Shown here piece after piece: positions 18,326 to 26,874 of a DNA stretch of 64,000 nt. The notes under the pieces were generated by a model. That model did not search any database and was not told the origin of the DNA. It saw only the letters and a list, made by a program, of their open reading frames with translations. The stretch is from an uncultured Acidobacteriia bacterium (GTDB lineage: Bacteria; Acidobacteriota; Terriglobia; Bryobacterales; Bryobacteraceae). The translations under genes and the position numbers were made by a program. Each line of letters opens with the position of its first letter. Positions within the stretch are counted from its first letter, which is position 1. Location of the stretch: positions 33,106 to 97,105 of the forward strand of contig CAIKMJ010000069.1 of NCBI GenBank assembly GCA_903828455.1, read 5' to 3'.

Positions 18326-19324
18326 TCACTTCCCGACCAGGTGCGGGACGTCGACGTTGTTTTCCGTGCACATGAATTCGAACACCTTCTGATCGGGCGC
18401 GAGTTCGGCGGTGCGCTTCTGGGTGAAGGGTTTGGCAACGACTTTCGGATCTTCGAAAGTCGCTTCGATCTCGAGGTGGCCGAGGTCGGGGCGGCGGTAT
18501 TTTTCGACGATGTGGAGCTGGCTGGAGACGGGGTGATTGGCGCCATCGAGCCAGTCGCGGTCGTCAAAGGCGATGCGGTCGACGACGAGGGTGTCGCCAT
18601 CCCACCTGGCAACATTGTTGCCGTACCAGGCGGGATTGGGATCCTTTTCGTGTTCGCGGTTCAGGTAGATCTGGTAGAAGCCGGGGAAGTCGTCGTCAGA
18701 GATATGGATGAGGAAGTCCCTGCTCTGGACGAACTGCCAGACGGCTCCGGAGAAGGTGAGGGTGGAAGGGAGGCAGCGGGACTTGGGGCTGTCGCGGCGG
18801 TTATTTTCGGTGCGTTCGCGGCCGATCTGTTCGGCCCAGGGGGTCCACTCGGGCTTGCCGGGGTCGGTGGTGACGGGCGCCCACCAGACGCCGGAGAAAT
18901 CGGGTTTGCCGTCGGCGGTGCGCGGGGTGGGGCCGGAGGGCGGGTGGTGGAGCTTGAGGTCGGCGATGGTGTGAAGGCCGTCTTCGCCAAGCGTGTTGAG
19001 CTGGGTGGTTTCTTCGAGGCGCGCGTCGAGCGTGGTGGCTTTGGACGCGGCGACGGCGATGCCGCGCTTGTTCACGCCCTGCCAGCCGGCGAGGCTGAAG
19101 CTGACGTCCCAGGAGCCGGCGGGAAGGCTGACGGAGTAGTGGCCATCGCGTGAGGAAGTGGCTTTCACCGTGGCGCCGGTCTGCGTGTTTCGCGCCTGAA
19201 CAGAGGCCTCGGCGGCGGGATTGCCGGTGGGCTCGAGAACGGTGCCGGCGAGCGTGCCGGTCTGGGCAAAGGCGCTGGCGATGCAGAGCAGGGCGAGCGG
19301 AACGGCGATGACGGCTGGGCGCAT
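18326..19324 (-). CDS. Secreted protein with carboxypeptidase-regulatory-like domain and 'GKPDFSGVW' domain
   Basis: 332 residues. GGAG lies just before the ATG. A signal peptide ends at SAFAQ. Residues about 23-105 form a carboxypeptidase regulatory-like (Ig-type) domain: GTVLEPTGNPAAEASV and GHYSVSLPAGSW. The rest starts with RTADGKPDFSGVW and contains ARWDGDTLVVD and LHIVEKYRR, a secreted domain very common in Acidobacteria and of unknown role. It may bind a carbohydrate or another ligand at the cell surface. No catalytic residues can be named. Confidence 0.8.
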   Translation of the reverse strand: MRPAVIAVPLALLCIASAFAQTGTLAGTVLEPTGNPAAEASVQARNTQTGATVKATSSRDGHYSVSLPAGSWDVSFSLAGWQGVNKRGIAVAASKATTLDARLEETTQLNTLGEDGLHTIADLKLHHPPSGPTPRTADGKPDFSGVWWAPVTTDPGKPEWTPWAEQIGRERTENNRRDSPKSRCLPSTLTFSGAVWQFVQSRDFLIHISDDDFPGFYQIYLNREHEKDPNPAWYGNNVARWDGDTLVVDRIAFDDRDWLDGANHPVSSQLHIVEKYRRPDLGHLEIEATFEDPKVVAKPFTQKRTAELAPDQKVFEFMCTENNVDVPHLVGK

Positions 19325-19390
19325 AGAACTCCGGGTGACGGCGCGCGGCGAGGGGGGCGCCCGACGGGATTCAGTATAACGCCGGGATGC

Positions 19391-20113
19391 TCAGGCGAGG
19401 TCGAAGAGAAGGAATTCGCAGCCCGCGGGGCCGGCCGCGGAGAACGAGAGAAGCGTCTCGGCGCTGATGGCCGCTCCATCGCCTTCGCCCAGATCGACGC
19501 CGTTGAGTTTCACTGCGCCGCGGGCCATCTGGACCCAGGCGTAGCGGTTGGGGTCGAGCGTGCGGGCGAGCGTGTCGCCGGGGCGAAGTTCGGCGACGTA
19601 AACCCAGGCGTCCTGGTGGATGACAGCGCCCACGCCATCTGACGGATTCGCCGTTCTGTCGCGCGGACCTGCAATGAGACGGAAGCGGCCCTGCTTTTCG
19701 GCGGGATCGAAGGCGATCTGCTGGTAGCCGGGTGTGACGCCGTGCGCGGCGGGCTTGATCCAGATCTGGAGGAAGTGGACGGGTTCGGTCTGCGAGGCGT
19801 TGAATTCGCTGTGGACGATGCCGGAGCCGGCCGACATGGTCTGGATGGTATTGGGACCGAGGATGTGATTCTCGCCCATGCTGTCCTTGTGGGCGAGCGC
19901 GCCTTCGAGGACGTAGCTGATGATTTCCATGTCGCGATGGGGATGGGCGCCGAAGCCGAGGCCCGGAGCGACGCGGTCGTCGTTGATGACGCGGAGCTGG
20001 CGGAAGCCCATGTGGGCGGGATCGTGATAATCGGCGAAGGAGAATGTGTGGCGGCTGTCGAGCCAGCCGTGTTGGGCGTGGCCGCGTTCGGCGGCGGGGC
20101 GGAGGGTGATCAT
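19391..20113 (-). CDS. Pirin family protein (bicupin)
   Basis: 240 residues. The N-terminal cupin carries the pirin motif HPHRDMEIISYV, with the metal His pair plus Glu, and HSEFNAS follows. The C-terminal cupin is shorter (WVQMARGAVKLNGVDL). Some family members act as quercetin 2,3-dioxygenases and others as metal-dependent regulators. It is a cytoplasmic single gene with no functional context. Confidence 0.9.
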   Translation of the reverse strand: MITLRPAAERGHAQHGWLDSRHTFSFADYHDPAHMGFRQLRVINDDRVAPGLGFGAHPHRDMEIISYVLEGALAHKDSMGENHILGPNTIQTMSAGSGIVHSEFNASQTEPVHFLQIWIKPAAHGVTPGYQQIAFDPAEKQGRFRLIAGPRDRTANPSDGVGAVIHQDAWVYVAELRPGDTLARTLDPNRYAWVQMARGAVKLNGVDLGEGDGAAISAETLLSFSAAGPAGCEFLLFDLA

Positions 20114-20221
20114 AAGTCTGGACCGATGGACGTAACCGAATCTACACGGGATTGGATGCAGGCGGGGCGACGGGGATTCGGGCGGGGAATTTAGCAGTGT
20201 CGGGCGACGCGGCGTTCCCGC

Positions 20222-20227
20222 TATAAT
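20222..20227 (+). promoter_or_regulatory. Candidate -10 box (TATAAT)
   Basis: A perfect TATAAT 38 bases before the ATG of the membrane protein gene at 20260. No convincing -35 lies 16-18 bases upstream. Confidence 0.35.
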
Positions 20228-20259
20228 CAGCCGACGGGGTGAGGAGCCCGTTTACGCCA

Positions 20260-20694
20260 ATGCAGGAACAAAGTTACGCGAAACATGCCAAGCTTGTGCC
20301 GATGTACCACGGTCTGCTGTTCGGACTGATCGTGCTGGCGCTGATCGGGTCGATCGTGAATCTGTGGCAGTCGATGGGCGATCACGAGCGTTTGTACAGC
20401 GCATCGCTGATTGTGGTGCTGTCGTTCGCAATGCTGATTCTCTTCTTCTTCGCGCGCGTGTTTGCGATGAAGGTGCAGGACCGCGCCATCCGGGCCGAAG
20501 AAAGCCTGCGGCACTTTGCGATGACCGGAAAACGGCTCGATCCGCGGCTGACGATTAAGCAGATTGTTGGTTTGCGCTTCGCGTCCGATGCGGAGTTTGT
20601 GGAACTGGCGCGGAAGGCGGCGGAAGAGGGGATGTCGCAGGACGCGATCAAGAAGGCCGTGAAGAACTGGCGGGCGGATCACGACCGCGCCTAG
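20260..20694 (+). CDS. DUF6526-like two-helix membrane protein
   Basis: 144 residues from the ATG at 20260. A GAGGAG at 20241-20246 is 13 bases away; a GTG at 20239 is the alternative start. Two transmembrane helices (about residues 17-37 and 50-71) are followed by a cytoplasmic alpha-helical tail (RAEESLRHFAMTG, FVELARKAAEEGM). The opening QSYAKHAKLVPMYHG is typical of the family. The function is unknown. It converges on hrpB, with 9 bases between their ends. Confidence 0.75.
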   Translation: MQEQSYAKHAKLVPMYHGLLFGLIVLALIGSIVNLWQSMGDHERLYSASLIVVLSFAMLILFFFARVFAMKVQDRAIRAEESLRHFAMTGKRLDPRLTIKQIVGLRFASDAEFVELARKAAEEGMSQDAIKKAVKNWRADHDRA

Positions 20695-20703
20695 CAGCAG
20701 GTA

Positions 20704-23073
20704 TTAATCGAACGACGCCGCAAGAGGGTCCTCCGGCCACTTGTGGCGCGGGTAGCGGCGGCCGAGTTCGCGGCGCAACTGCGGATAAAGGCGCTGCCAG
20801 AAGCCGGCAAGGTCGGTAGTAGTTTGAACGGGCCGCTGGTTGGGTGCGAGCAGATGCACCACCAGCGGCACTTTCCCCTGCGCAACGCGGGGGCTTTCCG
20901 CAATTCCCAAAAAATCCTGCAGGCGCGAGGCGACCCACGGGGGCTTGCCCCGTTCGTAATTGACGCGCGTATTGCGGCCGCTCGGAAGGCGCAGCCGCGC
21001 GGGGGCGACGGCGTCGAGGAGTTGCGTGCCCGCGCGTTGTCCGATCAGCGGCAGCAGGCCGGCGGCGGCCTTTTCGACATCGTTGAAACTGCGCAGGCCG
21101 TGGCAGAGAGCGACGAGCGCCTCCTGCACCTCGTGTTCGCCGACGGGTTTGATGGCGGAGTGCTGCGACGCAAAGTCGATGCGGGCGAGAAGCTGATCGA
21201 GTTCGGCGCGCTCGATGAAGCGGTCGATGCCGGCGTCGAGCACCTTTCCGGCAAGGAGGGCGGCCGCGGCGTCTTCATCGATGTGGCCGCCGCGGGATTC
21301 GGTGACGACAAGCTGATCGTAAACCAGTGCGTTGACGGCTTCGACGCGGCGGGCTTCGCGGTTCCACTCGACGGTGTCGCGTTCGGCGATGCCGTCGAGC
21401 AGCCAGTCGGGATCGATGGGACAGGCGAGGCGGATGAGCGTTGAAGAGCCTGGCGTGGCGCGGTCGCTGCGCTGTTCCACGTCGAGCGCAACGAGGAATT
21501 CGGATGGCGCGTGGGGCATCGCGGCCGCGCCGCCGGCAGAGAGCAGCACGACGTGTTCATTTTGCAACGCCGCCGCGCCGCGGGCTCCACTCGGGCGGCG
21601 GCGGCCGACGCGATCGGGGAATGCGGCGAGGACGGCGCGGGCGAGCGTGGCGTCATCGTGCCTGCCCGAGTGGCGCGGGGCGTGGCGGCGGAGTTGATCG
21701 TAAACGGCTCGCGTGCGGCCGTCGAAGTCTTCGGCGATGGCGCGGAACAGGTCGCTCGACTGCACGCGCTGGCCGCTGCTGAGAAGCGCGGCGACGCGGC
21801 AGCCGGCATCGCCGCCATCGAGCATCAGTCGCGCAAGGCGGGGGTGCAGCGGGAGGCGCGACATCTGCTTCGCCGTTTCGCCGCGGGCGTTGAGTCGGTC
21901 GAGCAGGGTTTCGGCGGCGGCGATGGCGGCGGCGGGCGGCGCATCGAGCCACTCCAGTGCAAGGGGATCGCGCATGCCGGCGGCTTCGAGAGCGAGGCAC
22001 AACTGCGAGAGTTCGCGGCGGAGGATTTCGGGCGAATCGTGATCGGGGCGGCGGTGGAAGTCTTCGGCGGTGTAGAGCCGGATGACGCGGCCGGGAGCGG
22101 TGCGGCCGGCGCGGCCGGCGCGCTGGCGGGCGGAGGCTTTGCTGATGCGCTTCACGTCGAGCGATGGCAGGCCGGTCCACGGGGAGTCGGAAGCGACGCG
22201 GGCGAGGCCGGAATCGATCACGACGCGGACGCCGTCGATGGTGATGGAGCTTTCGGCGATGTTGGTGGAGAGGATCAGCTTGCGCTGCGCGGAGGGTTCG
22301 ACGGCGCGGTCCTGTTCCGCGGGAGAGAGGTCGCCGTAAAGCGGAGCGACGAGCAGGTTGTGGCGGCGGGCGAGCGCATCGCAGGCGCGGGCGGCGCGGC
22401 GGATTTCGGCGGCGCCGGGGAGGAACACCAGCATGTCGCCGGGATCGGGAACGGCGCGTTCCACGGCTCCGGCGACTTGATCTTCGAGCGGCGCCGGCGA
22501 GTAGGGCGTGTGCTCCGTGGTGAGTTCGAAGAGGCGGCCGGCGGAGGCGAGCGCGGGGCAGTCGCCGAGGAAGCGTGTGACGGGCGCGGCATCGAGCGTG
22601 GCGGACATGACGACGATGCGGAGATCGGGGCGCGTGGTGCGCTGGAGGCGGCGCAGGAGCGCGAGGGCGAGATCGGTATCGAGATGGCGTTCGTGGAATT
22701 CGTCCAGGATGACGGCAGAAACGCCGCGGAGTTCGCGATCGGTGGTGAGGCGCCGGGTGAGAACGCCTTCGGTGAGAAAGCGCAGGCGGGTGCGGGGGCC
22801 GGCCGCTTCCTCGAAGCGAACCTGGTAGCCGACGGTGTCGCCGGGTTGTTCGCCCAGTTCGGAGGCGACGCGGCGGGCAGCCATGCGGGCGGCGATGCGG
22901 CGGGGTTCGAGGACGAGGACTTCACCGCCGAAGGCCAGCAGCGCGGGCGGGACGCGTGTGGTCTTCCCTGCTCCGGGCGCGGCCTCGATTACAAGATTCG
23001 GGCAGGTACGCAAAGACGCGACGATTTGCGGGAGGAGAGCGTCGATGGGAAGCGGCGAGGGCAGAGGGCTCAT
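20704..23073 (-). CDS. hrpB: ATP-dependent RNA helicase HrpB
   Basis: 789 residues, close to the usual 800-820. DEAH/RHA helicase motifs are in order: APGAGKTT (Walker A), PRRIAARMAA, DEFHERH (the DEFH form seen in HrpB), SATL, STNIAESSITIDGV and QRAGRAGR. HA2 and HrpB C-terminal regions follow. It is a DExH RNA helicase of uncertain cellular role and often dispensable. The gene stands alone, next to tRNA-Val on the same strand. Confidence 0.95.
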   Translation of the reverse strand: MSPLPSPLPIDALLPQIVASLRTCPNLVIEAAPGAGKTTRVPPALLAFGGEVLVLEPRRIAARMAARRVASELGEQPGDTVGYQVRFEEAAGPRTRLRFLTEGVLTRRLTTDRELRGVSAVILDEFHERHLDTDLALALLRRLQRTTRPDLRIVVMSATLDAAPVTRFLGDCPALASAGRLFELTTEHTPYSPAPLEDQVAGAVERAVPDPGDMLVFLPGAAEIRRAARACDALARRHNLLVAPLYGDLSPAEQDRAVEPSAQRKLILSTNIAESSITIDGVRVVIDSGLARVASDSPWTGLPSLDVKRISKASARQRAGRAGRTAPGRVIRLYTAEDFHRRPDHDSPEILRRELSQLCLALEAAGMRDPLALEWLDAPPAAAIAAAETLLDRLNARGETAKQMSRLPLHPRLARLMLDGGDAGCRVAALLSSGQRVQSSDLFRAIAEDFDGRTRAVYDQLRRHAPRHSGRHDDATLARAVLAAFPDRVGRRRPSGARGAAALQNEHVVLLSAGGAAAMPHAPSEFLVALDVEQRSDRATPGSSTLIRLACPIDPDWLLDGIAERDTVEWNREARRVEAVNALVYDQLVVTESRGGHIDEDAAAALLAGKVLDAGIDRFIERAELDQLLARIDFASQHSAIKPVGEHEVQEALVALCHGLRSFNDVEKAAAGLLPLIGQRAGTQLLDAVAPARLRLPSGRNTRVNYERGKPPWVASRLQDFLGIAESPRVAQGKVPLVVHLLAPNQRPVQTTTDLAGFWQRLYPQLRRELGRRYPRHKWPEDPLAASFD

Positions 23074-23146
23074 GGCGCAGAGCCGGACTTCGGTTCAGTC
23101 GGAGGCGAGTCGGCCCCCATTCAGTGCACAGAGCCGGTGATTGAAA

Positions 23147-23223
23147 TGGTGGGCGCTCACGGGCTCGAACCGTGGACCTCCTGCTTGTAAGGCAGGCGCT
23201 CTAACCAGCTGAGCTAAGCGCCC
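23147..23223 (-). tRNA. tRNA-Val (anticodon TAC)
   Basis: The minus strand folds as acceptor GGGCGCT/AGCGCCC, D-arm GCTC/GAGC, anticodon stem CCTGC/GCAGG with loop CTTACAA (anticodon TAC), and T-arm CACGG-TTCGAGC-CCGTG. The discriminator is A and CCA is encoded. 77 nt. Confidence 0.95.
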
Positions 23224-23256
23224 TTCAAACCTACATTAGCAAAGCGGGCGCGCCGC

Positions 23257-25038
23257 TCAGTCGATGCGGCGGAAGAATTGTTTGTCGGAGTCTTCCCCGC
23301 GAAGGCGGTGCGCCGAACCGGCCACGCTCCAGCCGGAAACATCGGCGCCGGGCGGGACGTCGTCGGCAAAAACCCATTTCGCGCCGGCCTCGCGGAAGGC
23401 GCGCATCACCTCATCGCGTTGCGCGGGGCTGCTTCGCCAGTAGCGGTCGGGTCCGGCGAAATCCTCGCGGATCGGGCGTTCCGCCGTCGATTCGTCGTGG
23501 TAGACGCGCGCCGGCACCATCGCCACAATCTGCGCGCCATCGAGCGCCAGCCAGGTCCCGTCGAGCGTATCGCCGATGTAGGCCACGCGATCGCCCGCAC
23601 GCAGGCCTTCGCGCCGCATCGTTTCCGCGAGTTTGATATTGATCTTTTCCGGCGGGCTGGCAATGCCGAGCGGTTCGCCGATCGTATAGAAAGGAACCAC
23701 CGCCAGTTCCACCCACATGGGGATGGCGGCGGCAAGCAGCATGGCAACGCATGCCGCGCGCTGCGCCAACCGCGGCAAGGCGGCATGCCAGGCGGCGGCG
23801 ATGGCGAGAAAGCCGGTCAGCGCGAGCGGCCCCGCGATGTAACGCGGGTGCACCACAATCAGCCAGTAAGGCGCCGTTGCGGCGGCGGCCACGAGTGCCA
23901 CGGGCCACACGCGGCGCAGGGAAAGCCGGCGGATCCGCACCGCGCCGGCCAGAGCCGCGAGAAACAGCAGCCACAATGCCGGGGCTTGCGCCGCGAGAGT
24001 CAGCGAATAGATGATGCCGCTGCGCAGCGCCGTCCATTGGCGGCCGGGCGCGGCCGACGCCGGGTAGCCTTCGGTCCACCACGATGGATCGGCATGCACC
24101 GGGAAGGTTCCGGTCAAATGATCTTCGAAGCTGACCACGCGCGGATCCTCATGGCGCACGCGCAGCGGGTGGGGCAGCCCGGCGGGCGGCGGATGGATGC
24201 TGTCCTTGTAGCCTTCGAGGCTGTTGCCTCCGACCACCAGCTTGTAGTTGACCTGGCCCGCGTCGCTGTAAACGAAACGATGCTTCGCCAGCGAAAGGGC
24301 GCAGACAAAGGGAAGCGTCACCAGCGCGCAGCATGCGGCGGCGATGCGGATGCCTTTGTGTGTTGCCGAACGCAGCAGCACCGCCGCAACGGGCAGCGCG
24401 GCAACAATCAGCACCGCGCCCGCGGCTTTGGCGAGAAACCCGGCGCCGAGCGCGAGGCCGAGCAGCGCGAACTCGCCCGATCCGGCTGCGCGGCGGCGAA
24501 TGCGAACCAGCATGGCGGCCACAAACAGCACTTCGGCCATCACATAAATGTCTGCGGAATTGAAGCCGAGCCCCACAAGATGAAGGCTCACCCACGCCAG
24601 CGTCAGGTAACCGGCCAAAGCCACGAGGCGCGGATGGCGCGGCGCGCCTGCCGTGGCAGTCCACTCGCGCAGCAGAAATTCTCCGGCGAACAGAGCCAGC
24701 AGGAAGCCCGCGAAATTGATCAGGTGGCCGGCGAACAGCTCGCTGCGGCTCCCTGCCGGCAGCAGCGAAATCGTGCCCGCCAGCAGCCACGCGTACAGCG
24801 GGCTCCAGTAGCTGTTGAAGGCCGTGGTCCAGTCGCCGCGCAGCCAGGCGCGCGCGAGGTCCAGATACGCCGTGCCGTCGGGACCGAGGGCATAACGGCT
24901 GATCCACGCATCTCCGGCCGCGAACAGGATGCAGATGGCGCGCATCCACGCCACTCCCTGCCACGCGTTGCGGCGCGGCGGCGCGAGTGGCGCGATCGGT
25001 TGCCCGGCAACGGGTACTCGTTCAGGATCCAGAAGCAT
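23257..25038 (-). CDS. GT39-like polytopic membrane glycosyltransferase 1
   Basis: 593 residues with about 10-12 transmembrane helices. An acidic loop after the first helix (LGPDGTAYLDLARAWLRGDW) matches the position of the catalytic Asp in GT-C enzymes of the ArnT/PMT type, which use polyprenyl-phosphate sugars on the periplasmic side. A soluble C-terminal part of about 150 residues follows the helices (WLALDGAQIVAMVP, EVMRAFREAG). The acceptor is unknown. It ends 33 bases from tRNA-Val and is 15 bases downstream of the next GT39 gene, so they are likely one operon. Confidence 0.82.
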   Translation of the reverse strand: MLLDPERVPVAGQPIAPLAPPRRNAWQGVAWMRAICILFAAGDAWISRYALGPDGTAYLDLARAWLRGDWTTAFNSYWSPLYAWLLAGTISLLPAGSRSELFAGHLINFAGFLLALFAGEFLLREWTATAGAPRHPRLVALAGYLTLAWVSLHLVGLGFNSADIYVMAEVLFVAAMLVRIRRRAAGSGEFALLGLALGAGFLAKAAGAVLIVAALPVAAVLLRSATHKGIRIAAACCALVTLPFVCALSLAKHRFVYSDAGQVNYKLVVGGNSLEGYKDSIHPPPAGLPHPLRVRHEDPRVVSFEDHLTGTFPVHADPSWWTEGYPASAAPGRQWTALRSGIIYSLTLAAQAPALWLLFLAALAGAVRIRRLSLRRVWPVALVAAAATAPYWLIVVHPRYIAGPLALTGFLAIAAAWHAALPRLAQRAACVAMLLAAAIPMWVELAVVPFYTIGEPLGIASPPEKINIKLAETMRREGLRAGDRVAYIGDTLDGTWLALDGAQIVAMVPARVYHDESTAERPIREDFAGPDRYWRSSPAQRDEVMRAFREAGAKWVFADDVPPGADVSGWSVAGSAHRLRGEDSDKQFFRRID

Positions 25039-25053
25039 TGGTTGCTCGTGGGG

Positions 25054-26700
25054 CTAGCGTGCGACGGTGACCTCGTACAGGTCAACGTCCTTGTAGGTAC
25101 CGCGCACCTGCCCGAGCCAGACCAGTTGCGCACCTTCCGCCATCAGCCGGCGCAGCAGCCAGTCTTCCCAATAGTCGACCGTCCCATAGACGAGAAACTT
25201 CCGGTGCTGGTGGATAAAGTCGGCATACGGCGTCACCGTTCCGCTGGCGGGGAGGTGGGTGAAGTATTCGTTGAACTCGCCGGTTTCGAACAGACCCGAA
25301 TCAGCGTAGCGAAGCGCGGCGGCCGCATCCTGCAAATAGTACGTGCGGGAAAGGAAGGCCGCCGGCTCACGGTTTCCCATCTCGGTGAACGTCAGCCCGC
25401 TCGCGACGACCACAGGCAGCTCTTTGTGGCTGGCGATCAGCGACGACTGCGCAAGAGGCGGCGCGTTCCACTTCTCCGGCTGTTGCTGCTGAATGGCTCC
25501 GATCAGGAAGAAGCATAATGCAGCCAGCAGCGCCGCCACGCCGGCCCTTTTGCTGCCCCCGCTCGCGCGCGCCAGAATCACGGCCGCGAGCATCGGAACC
25601 GCGAGTGCGCCGGCGACGGAATAGCGCGGATAGTAGGGGTTGGTCAGCGTCGCGGCAAGAATCGCGTTCACCGCGAAAGGGATCGCGAGACCACCGGCCA
25701 GCAGTGCATTCACCGCCGGACGCAGCGGGTCCGCCGGCTCGGATTCTGCCGCGCCGGCTCTGCGGGTCAGCAGCGCCGCGAGGGCCGCGATCATGACAGC
25801 CGGCGCGACGCTCTGCAGAATGTCGAGATAAAAAATAGTGCCATTGCCGAGTCGTCCGTTGAGAAGCGGCGAATACGCCGGATGCACGGGATGAATCAGG
25901 AAAATCGGGATGATTCCCAGCAGCGGCCAGCCCGAGCAAATCCAGAGCGGCCAGTCGGTCTTCCGGCGCACCCGGTAGCGCGCGACTTCCGCAAAGACGA
26001 TCGGCAGAATCGCCAGGACGGCCAGCGGATGGCAGTAGATCAGAAAAAGGTCACACAGCGCGATAGCAGCCAGCGAGCGGAGCCGGCGCTCCCGTGTGAC
26101 CGCCGAATGCCACGCCAGCAGCAGACCGGCGGCAAGACCCAGAATGATCCCGTACGGCCGGGCTTCGGTTGCGTAGTAAAACGTCGAGGTGCTCCAGAAA
26201 ACGAGCACGGCGAAAAGGGCGAACAGATTTCCGGTGCGCAATCGGCGCAGCAGAGTGTAGATACAAACGCTGGCGGCCAGATATCCCAGCGTGGCGGGCA
26301 ACCGCAACGACCAGCTCGCCGCGCCAAATATCGCCGCGCACCATTTGCCCAGCAGTATCGAGAGGAAAGGATGCTGCAAAGCCCGCAGCCCCCATTTCAT
26401 GGGCGTGTGGACCAGCGCCGGCATGTTCGTGATGAGTTCGTCGTACCAGAGCGGGCGCTGATTATTCATCGCGACCACAGCGATGTACAGAATCAGCAAC
26501 GCGAAAAGAACCGGCTCGGGACGCTTCTCCACCATGGCGCCGAAGTCGTCCAGAATCCCCGGCAGCGCTTCCCTGACTTCCGCCACCACTCCGGATCCCC
26601 GGGACGACGGGCGCGGCTGAGACGCAGGCTCGGCTACCTGCAGCTCGCAGACCGAGAGTTCGGGGCGCTCAACCTGATGAAGCTCTTCTGTGTATGGCAT
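25054..26700 (-). CDS. GT39-like polytopic membrane glycosyltransferase 2
   Basis: 548 residues. A cytoplasmic N-terminal segment of about 70 residues precedes the helices. The first periplasmic loop has RPLWYDELITNMP, the D-E motif of GT39/PMT-like enzymes. About 10 hydrophobic helices follow, then a C-terminal soluble domain (LVWLGQVRGTYKDVDLYEV). It probably transfers a sugar from a polyprenyl phosphate to lipid, glycan or protein. It lies in the middle of three same-strand GT39 genes. The 174-bp gap upstream (26701-26874) shows no gene. Confidence 0.85.
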   Translation of the reverse strand: MPYTEELHQVERPELSVCELQVAEPASQPRPSSRGSGVVAEVREALPGILDDFGAMVEKRPEPVLFALLILYIAVVAMNNQRPLWYDELITNMPALVHTPMKWGLRALQHPFLSILLGKWCAAIFGAASWSLRLPATLGYLAASVCIYTLLRRLRTGNLFALFAVLVFWSTSTFYYATEARPYGIILGLAAGLLLAWHSAVTRERRLRSLAAIALCDLFLIYCHPLAVLAILPIVFAEVARYRVRRKTDWPLWICSGWPLLGIIPIFLIHPVHPAYSPLLNGRLGNGTIFYLDILQSVAPAVMIAALAALLTRRAGAAESEPADPLRPAVNALLAGGLAIPFAVNAILAATLTNPYYPRYSVAGALAVPMLAAVILARASGGSKRAGVAALLAALCFFLIGAIQQQQPEKWNAPPLAQSSLIASHKELPVVVASGLTFTEMGNREPAAFLSRTYYLQDAAAALRYADSGLFETGEFNEYFTHLPASGTVTPYADFIHQHRKFLVYGTVDYWEDWLLRRLMAEGAQLVWLGQVRGTYKDVDLYEVTVAR

Positions 26701-26874
26701 GCAGTCGCGCCGGCCCCTTCTCCGGCTGCGTGACGACTCATGCCGGGAACCAAGTCTGGCTATACAGGCTCAGAATATCCGCGAAGCCGGTCTCTTCGAT
26801 AGTCCACATTGGTTGCATCGGACAGTTAACCACGGTTAACCGCGAAGGTGGAAAGCAGCGATTTCGCCGCGCGC

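Noticed and set aside
23147..23223. tRNA-Thr or an integration site with a duplicated tRNA end
   Set aside because: The loop CTTACAA gives anticodon TAC (Val). No repeat of the tRNA 3' end or integrase was found nearby.
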